DNA of 64,000 nucleotides, from assembly GCA_963716005.1 (NCBI GenBank), contig OY970285.1:1860001-1924000 (forward strand). Direction: 5' to 3'. Below are positions 60,324 through 64,000 of the stretch, piece after piece. Below the pieces are notes generated by a model. That model ran no database searches. It was given only the letters and a program-made list of their open reading frames with translations, and was not told the DNA's origin. Origin of the DNA: CAVRUF01 sp963716005 (GTDB lineage Bacteria > Actinomycetota > Thermoleophilia > Gaiellales > Gaiellaceae). The first letter of the stretch is position 1. Each line of letters opens with the position of its first letter. A program made the translations under genes and the position numbers.

Positions 60324-61430
60324 TCACCACCTACGCAGCTCGTTGTAGAACGTGTCGCGCTGCACGGGGATCCGACCGGCGTCGCGGACGTAGCGGACTA
60401 GCTCCGAGACCTTCTGCTCGGTCTCGGTGTCCGCGCCGGCGGCGTGGAAGATCGTCTCGCGCATGACCGTCCCCTGGACGTCGTTCGCACCGAAGTGGAG
60501 CGCGACCGCCGCGAGCGGCATGCCCATCATGATCCAGTAGGCCTTCACGTTCGGAATGTTGTCGAGCATGAGCCGCGACACCGCGATCACCTTCAGGTCG
60601 TCGGTGCCGGCGGACTGCTTCCAGCCGCGCCGCTCGAAGACCGTGTTCGCCGGATGGAACGCGAGCGGGATGAACGCCATGAAGCCGCCGGTCTCGTCCT
60701 GGAGATCACGGAGCCGAAGCAGGTGGTCGATCCGCTCCTCGTAGGTCTCGACATGCCCGTAGAGCATCGTGCAGTGCGTCTGGATGCCGAGGCCGTGCGC
60801 GGTGCGGTGGGTCTGGAACCAGATGTCCGGGTGCTCCTTGCCGGGCGCGATCAGCCGGCGCACGCGATCGGCGAAGATCTCCGCCCCGCCGCCGGGGAGC
60901 GACTGGAGCCCGGCCGCCTGGAGCTCGCGCAGCACCTGCTCGTGCGAGAGGCCGGAGAGCGTCGTCATGTGGTGGATCTCGCTCGCGGTGAAGAGCTTCA
61001 GGTGCACGTCCGGGAGCGCTTCGCGCAGCGAGGCGACGATGTCGACGTAGTAGTCGAAGCCGACGTGCGGCGACTCGCCACCGACCATGTGGATCTCGGT
61101 GAAGCCGGTCAGCTCGTGCTGTTCGACCGCGTCGGCGACCATCTCCTCGGGCGTGAACGTGTACGCGCCCGCCTGCTTCTCTGTCTGCGCGAACGCGCAG
61201 AACTTGCACTTCACGCGGCAGACGTTCGTCTGGTTCAAGTAGAGGTTCTGGACGAAGTAGACCTCGTCCGTGCCGCCGCGCAGGCGGCGGGCGGTGTCGG
61301 CCAGCTCGCCGAGGGCGAGGACGTCGTCGGACTCCATGAGCGTGAGCCCGTCGTCCATGTCGAGGCGCTCGCCCGCGAGCACCTTGTCGCGGATCTCGTC
61401 TAGTGCGGACTGTTGCGCGGCGACTGCCAT
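60324..61430 (-). CDS. mqnE: Aminofutalosine synthase (radical SAM)
   Basis: 368 residues; ATG at 61430 shares one base with the polyprenyl synthase stop (TGATG). Radical SAM cluster C71-x3-C75-x2-C78 (CRVKCKFCAF). Motifs EIHMVGGESPHVGFDYYVDI, SLPGGGAEIFADRVRRLIAP, THCTMLYGHVETYEERIDHL and the MqnE-specific FGANDVQGTVMRETIFHAAG. Joins 3-enolpyruvylbenzoate with adenosine. The frame is open far upstream but that part belongs to the neighbours. Confidence 0.93.
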   Translation of the reverse strand: MAVAAQQSALDEIRDKVLAGERLDMDDGLTLMESDDVLALGELADTARRLRGGTDEVYFVQNLYLNQTNVCRVKCKFCAFAQTEKQAGAYTFTPEEMVADAVEQHELTGFTEIHMVGGESPHVGFDYYVDIVASLREALPDVHLKLFTASEIHHMTTLSGLSHEQVLRELQAAGLQSLPGGGAEIFADRVRRLIAPGKEHPDIWFQTHRTAHGLGIQTHCTMLYGHVETYEERIDHLLRLRDLQDETGGFMAFIPLAFHPANTVFERRGWKQSAGTDDLKVIAVSRLMLDNIPNVKAYWIMMGMPLAAVALHFGANDVQGTVMRETIFHAAGADTETEQKVSELVRYVRDAGRIPVQRDTFYNELRRW

Positions 61431-62348
61431 CAGTTCTCTCTGTCTACCACCAACTCGGTGAGTGCCGCGAGGGAATCGCGGTCGCCCGCGCCGTTCAGGG
61501 ACGCGCGCGCGTTCTCGGCGAACTCGAGCGCGACCTCGCGGGAGGCGTCGAGCGCGCCGGTGGCGGCGACTCGTTCGAGCGCATCGGGCACGTCCTCGCC
61601 GGCGAGCGCGCGGGCCACCTCGGGGTCTTCGCGGGCGGCGAGGATGAGCGGCAGCGTCGGCGTCCCGTCGCGCAGGTCGACGCCCGGCGCCTTGCCGGTC
61701 GCGCCCTCGGCGCCGGTGCAGTCGAGAATGTCGTCGGCGATCTGGAACGCGACGCCGAGCTTCAGGCCGAAGTCGCCGAGGCTCGGCCCGCCGCCGAGGA
61801 TGCACGCCGCCTCGAAGAGCTTCCCCGTCTTCAGGGAGCAGCGCCGCAGGTATTCGTCCACGGACGTGTCCGGGCGATTGACCTGCCGCCGCTGGAGGGC
61901 CTCGCCGCGTGCCAGTGCGAGCGCAGCGCCCGGCGAGCAGGGCGACCGCATCGGCGTCGCCGGAGTCGGCCAGCTCGGAGAACGCGCGGGCGAAGAGGTA
62001 GTCGCCGGTCGCCTCGGCCGCGCCGGGACCATGCTGGGCCCACACCGTCGGCTGGCCGCGCCGTAGCGCTGCGGCGTCCAGCAGGTCGTCGTGGACGAGC
62101 GTCGCCATGTGGACGAGCTCGACCGCCGCGCCCGCTGCGAGCGGACGCTCACCGCCGCGCTCATCGAGCGGAGCCGACAGGAACACCAGCACGGGCCGCA
62201 ACCGCTTTCCGCCGGCCGCCAGCGTCTCGGCGCCGACGCGACCGACCAGGCCGGGGTGCGAGCCGACGGCGCGTTCGAGGCGCAGCTCGAGCACGTCGAG
62301 GTAGGCGTCGAGCCCGGGCGCCGCGCGAACCGTGGCGAGCGCGCTCAT
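61430..62348 (-). CDS. Polyprenyl diphosphate synthase (menaquinone side chain), frameshifted
   Basis: About 305 residues after correction. ATG at 62348 overlaps the menG stop (ATGA). First Asp-rich motif D87-D-L-L-D91 in LVHDDLLDAAALRRGQPT, GGKRLRPVLVFLSAP before it, and the second motif FQIADDILDCTGAEGATGKA. The frame slips at CCC/GGG 61929-61931: removing one base joins ALLAG to AALALARGEALQ. Position between menG and mqnE makes the menaquinone tail its likely product; chain length cannot be read. Confidence 0.88.
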
Positions 62349-63029
62349 GCGCGCCTCTTCGCCGTGTGCAGCGCGACGATCCCGCCGGCAAGGAGGCGCC
62401 AGCGGATCTCCTCGAACCCGTTGCGGTCCATCGCGGCCGCGAGCTCGCGCGGCCCGGGGAAGCGGCGGACGCTGGCGGGCAGGTACGCGTAGGCCTTCCC
62501 GCCGGGGAGAACCTTCCCGAGCAGCGGGACGACGCCGTCGAACCAGAGCCGGAAGAACGGGCGGAGCACGCCGCGCGGTTGCGTGATCTCGAGGCAGCCG
62601 AGGCGCCCGCCGGGAACGAGCACGCGGGCCAGCTCGGCGAGGCCGGCCTCGAGCTCGGCAACGTTGCGGATCCCGAAGCCGATCGTGACCGCATCGAAGC
62701 TCGCGTCCTCGAAGGGCAGCGCCATGACGTCTCCTTCGATCCAGGTGACCGAATCGGACTTCCGCCGCGCCCGCTCGAGCATGGCCGGGGAGAAGTCGAG
62801 CCCCGTGACCACACCGCCCGCCGACTGCGCGGCGACGCGCGAGATCGCCCGTCCCGCAGCACGCGTCGAGCACCCGGTCTTCGGGCCGAACGACCGACTC
62901 GACGGTCAGCCGGCGCCAGCGCTGGTCGAGGCCGGCGGTCATGACGCGGTTCATCGCGTCGTAGACCGGCGAGATCCGGTCGAACATGCGCCGAACCTCG
63001 CTCGGCGGCAGGGTGCCGGTGGTGGTCAT
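62345..63029 (-). CDS. menG: Demethylmenaquinone methyltransferase (UbiE/MenG), frameshifted
   Basis: About 227 residues after correction, the normal size. ATG at 63029 overlaps the ubiX stop (ATGA). Signatures: RRMFDRISPVYDAMNRVMTA, WRRLTVESVVRPEDRVLDAC (CGTGDLA, SAM motif I), then VTGLDFSPAMLERARRKS, FDAVTIGFGIRNVAELEAGL and RVLVPGGRLGCLEITQPRG. One extra base near 62850 (GCGCGTCGCC) splits motif I from the rest. Last methylation step of menaquinone synthesis. Confidence 0.88.
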
Positions 63030-63610
63030 TCCCCCCATCGCTTCATGAGTTCGTTCGAAAGCCCCAACTGGTCGAGTGCGCGTCCCACGACGAAGTCGAC
63101 GAGGTCATCGATCGACTGAGGCGCATGGTAGAAGCCCGGCGCCAGAAAGAGGATCGTCGCGCCCGCCTGGCGCAGCGTCAGAAGTCCCTGGAGATGGATC
63201 GCCGAGAGCGGCGTCTCGCGCGGCATGAGGACGAGGCGGCGGTTCTCCTTCAGCGCGACCGAGGCGGCGCGGTGGATCAGGTTGTCCATCGCCCCGCTCG
63301 CGAGCGTGCCCACCGTCGCCATCGAGCACGGGCAAATCACGTAGGCGTCGACCCGCGCGGAGCCGGACGCGTACGGCGAGTTCCAGTCGTCCGGCGCGTA
63401 GACGGTCACGCCCTTCGCGTCGCCGACGACCCGGCCGAGCACCTCGTCGCGGCCGAGCGCGGGATCGCCGTAGAGCTCGGTCGCGAGCACCTGGATCCCG
63501 GCTCCGGACGCGGCGACGCCGACCTCGCAACCCGCCTCCGCGAGCGCCTGGAGGAGGCGTGCGGCATACGGAGCGCCCGACGCGCCCGTGATCCCTAGGA
63601 AGACGCGCAC
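63026..63610 (-). CDS. ubiX: UbiX-family flavin prenyltransferase
   Basis: 194 residues from a GTG at 63610. Motifs: VFLGITGASGAPYAARLLQA, VICPCSMATVGTLASGAMDN and RRLVLMPRETPLSAIHLQGL, with LAPGFYHAPQSIDDLVDFVV at the end. Makes prenylated FMN for UbiD-type decarboxylases; in futalosine genomes it often serves the decarboxylase of the late menaquinone pathway. No ubiD-like gene lies in the window. Confidence 0.93.
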   Translation of the reverse strand: MRVFLGITGASGAPYAARLLQALAEAGCEVGVAASGAGIQVLATELYGDPALGRDEVLGRVVGDAKGVTVYAPDDWNSPYASGSARVDAYVICPCSMATVGTLASGAMDNLIHRAASVALKENRRLVLMPRETPLSAIHLQGLLTLRQAGATILFLAPGFYHAPQSIDDLVDFVVGRALDQLGLSNELMKRWGE

Positions 63611-63617
63611 GGCGGAG

Positions 63618-64000
63618 CTATCCGCCGGGCTTCGACGCCTCGAGGAAGGCGGCCAGCTGCTGCAGCTGCTCGTCGGACAGGTTCGGGAAGCCGGGCATGG
63701 TCGTCCCGGGTTTGACCGCCTGCGGGTCGCGGATCCACTCGACCCAGTACTCCTCGCCGCGGCCGGCCTCGCCGATCGCGGACAGGTTCGGACCCGGCCC
63801 GGCGGCGCCCTGGTCGCCGTAGGTGTGGCAGTTCAGGCAGCCGACCGTGCCGAAGAGGTCGGCGCCGGCGATCACGTCCGGGTCGTCGGTCTCGATGTTG
63901 TTCCCCTGCAGGAGCTGCTCGCCGGTCGCCGCGCTCGCCTCGCGGGCCGTCGCGCCCTTGTAGGTGAGGACGCCCATCGAGAGAACGACCAGGATCGCGG
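63618..64000 (-). CDS. Membrane-anchored c-type cytochrome, partial
   Basis: Frame runs off the right edge; an internal ATG at 63977 is probably not the start because coding continues (AILVVLS, part of a membrane helix) up to 64000. One haem motif C-L-N-C-H in GTVGCLNCHTYGDQGAAGPG, then PNLSAIGEAGRGEEYWVEWI, PGTTMPGFPNLSDEQLQQLA with the axial Met in TTMPGF. A class I cytochrome c domain such as those fused to or working with menaquinol-cytochrome c reductase or oxidase. Fits beside menaquinone genes. Confidence 0.85.
   Translation of the reverse strand, partial: AILVVLSMGVLTYKGATAREASAATGEQLLQGNNIETDDPDVIAGADLFGTVGCLNCHTYGDQGAAGPGPNLSAIGEAGRGEEYWVEWIRDPQAVKPGTTMPGFPNLSDEQLQQLAAFLEASKPGG

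Noticed and set aside
62400..63038. A very long minus-strand frame joining menG, polyprenyl synthase and mqnE (60324-63038) into one protein
   Set aside because: It arises because +1 indels in menG and the synthase put parts of three genes in one frame; the junction stretches are Arg-rich and each gene has its own coupled start.
1..64000. CRISPR arrays, tRNA or rRNA genes, insertion sequences, phage attachment sites
   Set aside because: No regularly spaced repeats, tRNA-like cloverleafs, transposase motifs or terminal inverted repeats were found on reading.

Overview
The window is high-GC DNA with tightly packed, frequently overlapping genes (ATGA, GTGA and TGATG junctions). It fits an actinobacterium. 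Futalosine-route menaquinone genes, GTG/TTG starts, a GTCACAG-type repeat and Zur-like boxes suggest a soil or aquatic lineage such as Thermoleophilia/Gaiellales. This placement is inference from gene content only.

Layout. 1-18.6 kb holds surface-polysaccharide genes: a chain-length determinant (cut by the left edge), a degenerate LytM protein, a PAPS sulfotransferase, several glycosyltransferases, two Wzy/WaaL-like polymerases, an initiating sugar-phosphate transferase, ATP-grasp and GNAT enzymes and a DegT aminotransferase. 18.6-22.3 kb holds an M64 metallopeptidase with FG-GAP repeats, a Lys-rich partner and two small unknown genes. 22.3-27.1 kb returns to sugar genes (ATP-grasp, dTDP-glucose dehydratase-like SDR, two glycosyltransferases). 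27.2-33.1 kb is one minus-strand operon: flavoprotein, class I fumarase (two subunits), phosphosulfolactate synthase, APS reductase, APS kinase and ATP sulfurylase. 33.1-37.8 kb holds a pilin-like protein, an orphan Hcp, an MFS exporter, a duplicated-domain protein, a broken maleylacetate-reductase-like gene and a LysR regulator. 37.8-44.8 kb holds more glycan genes, including a Wzx flippase, and two alkaline-phosphatase-superfamily proteins. 44.8-47.9 kb is a TetR operon with a visible promoter and operator. 48-51.9 kb carries azlCD-like and znuBCA genes plus a Fur/Zur regulator. 51.9-58.3 kb carries a matrixin protease, a GNAT, an Ig-like protein, a second DegT aminotransferase, a DedA protein and a glucuronyl C5-epimerase-like protein. 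58.3-64 kb is a menaquinone cluster (mqnC, mqnA, mqnE, polyprenyl synthase, menG, ubiX) ending in a cytochrome c cut by the right edge.

How the genes may work together. Sat and CysC make APS and PAPS. CysH carries the Cys pairs of the APS-using type, so PAPS could feed the sulfotransferase. Sulfite from CysH has no sulfite reductase beside it but does have phosphosulfolactate synthase. The many glycosyltransferases, flippase, polymerases and epimerase suggest an exported, possibly sulfated, uronate-containing polysaccharide.

Quality caveat. About 20 apparent frameshifts fall in otherwise well-conserved genes, many explained by one extra G or C in a short run. They look like base-calling or assembly errors more than gene decay, so the affected genes are described as likely intact in the organism.
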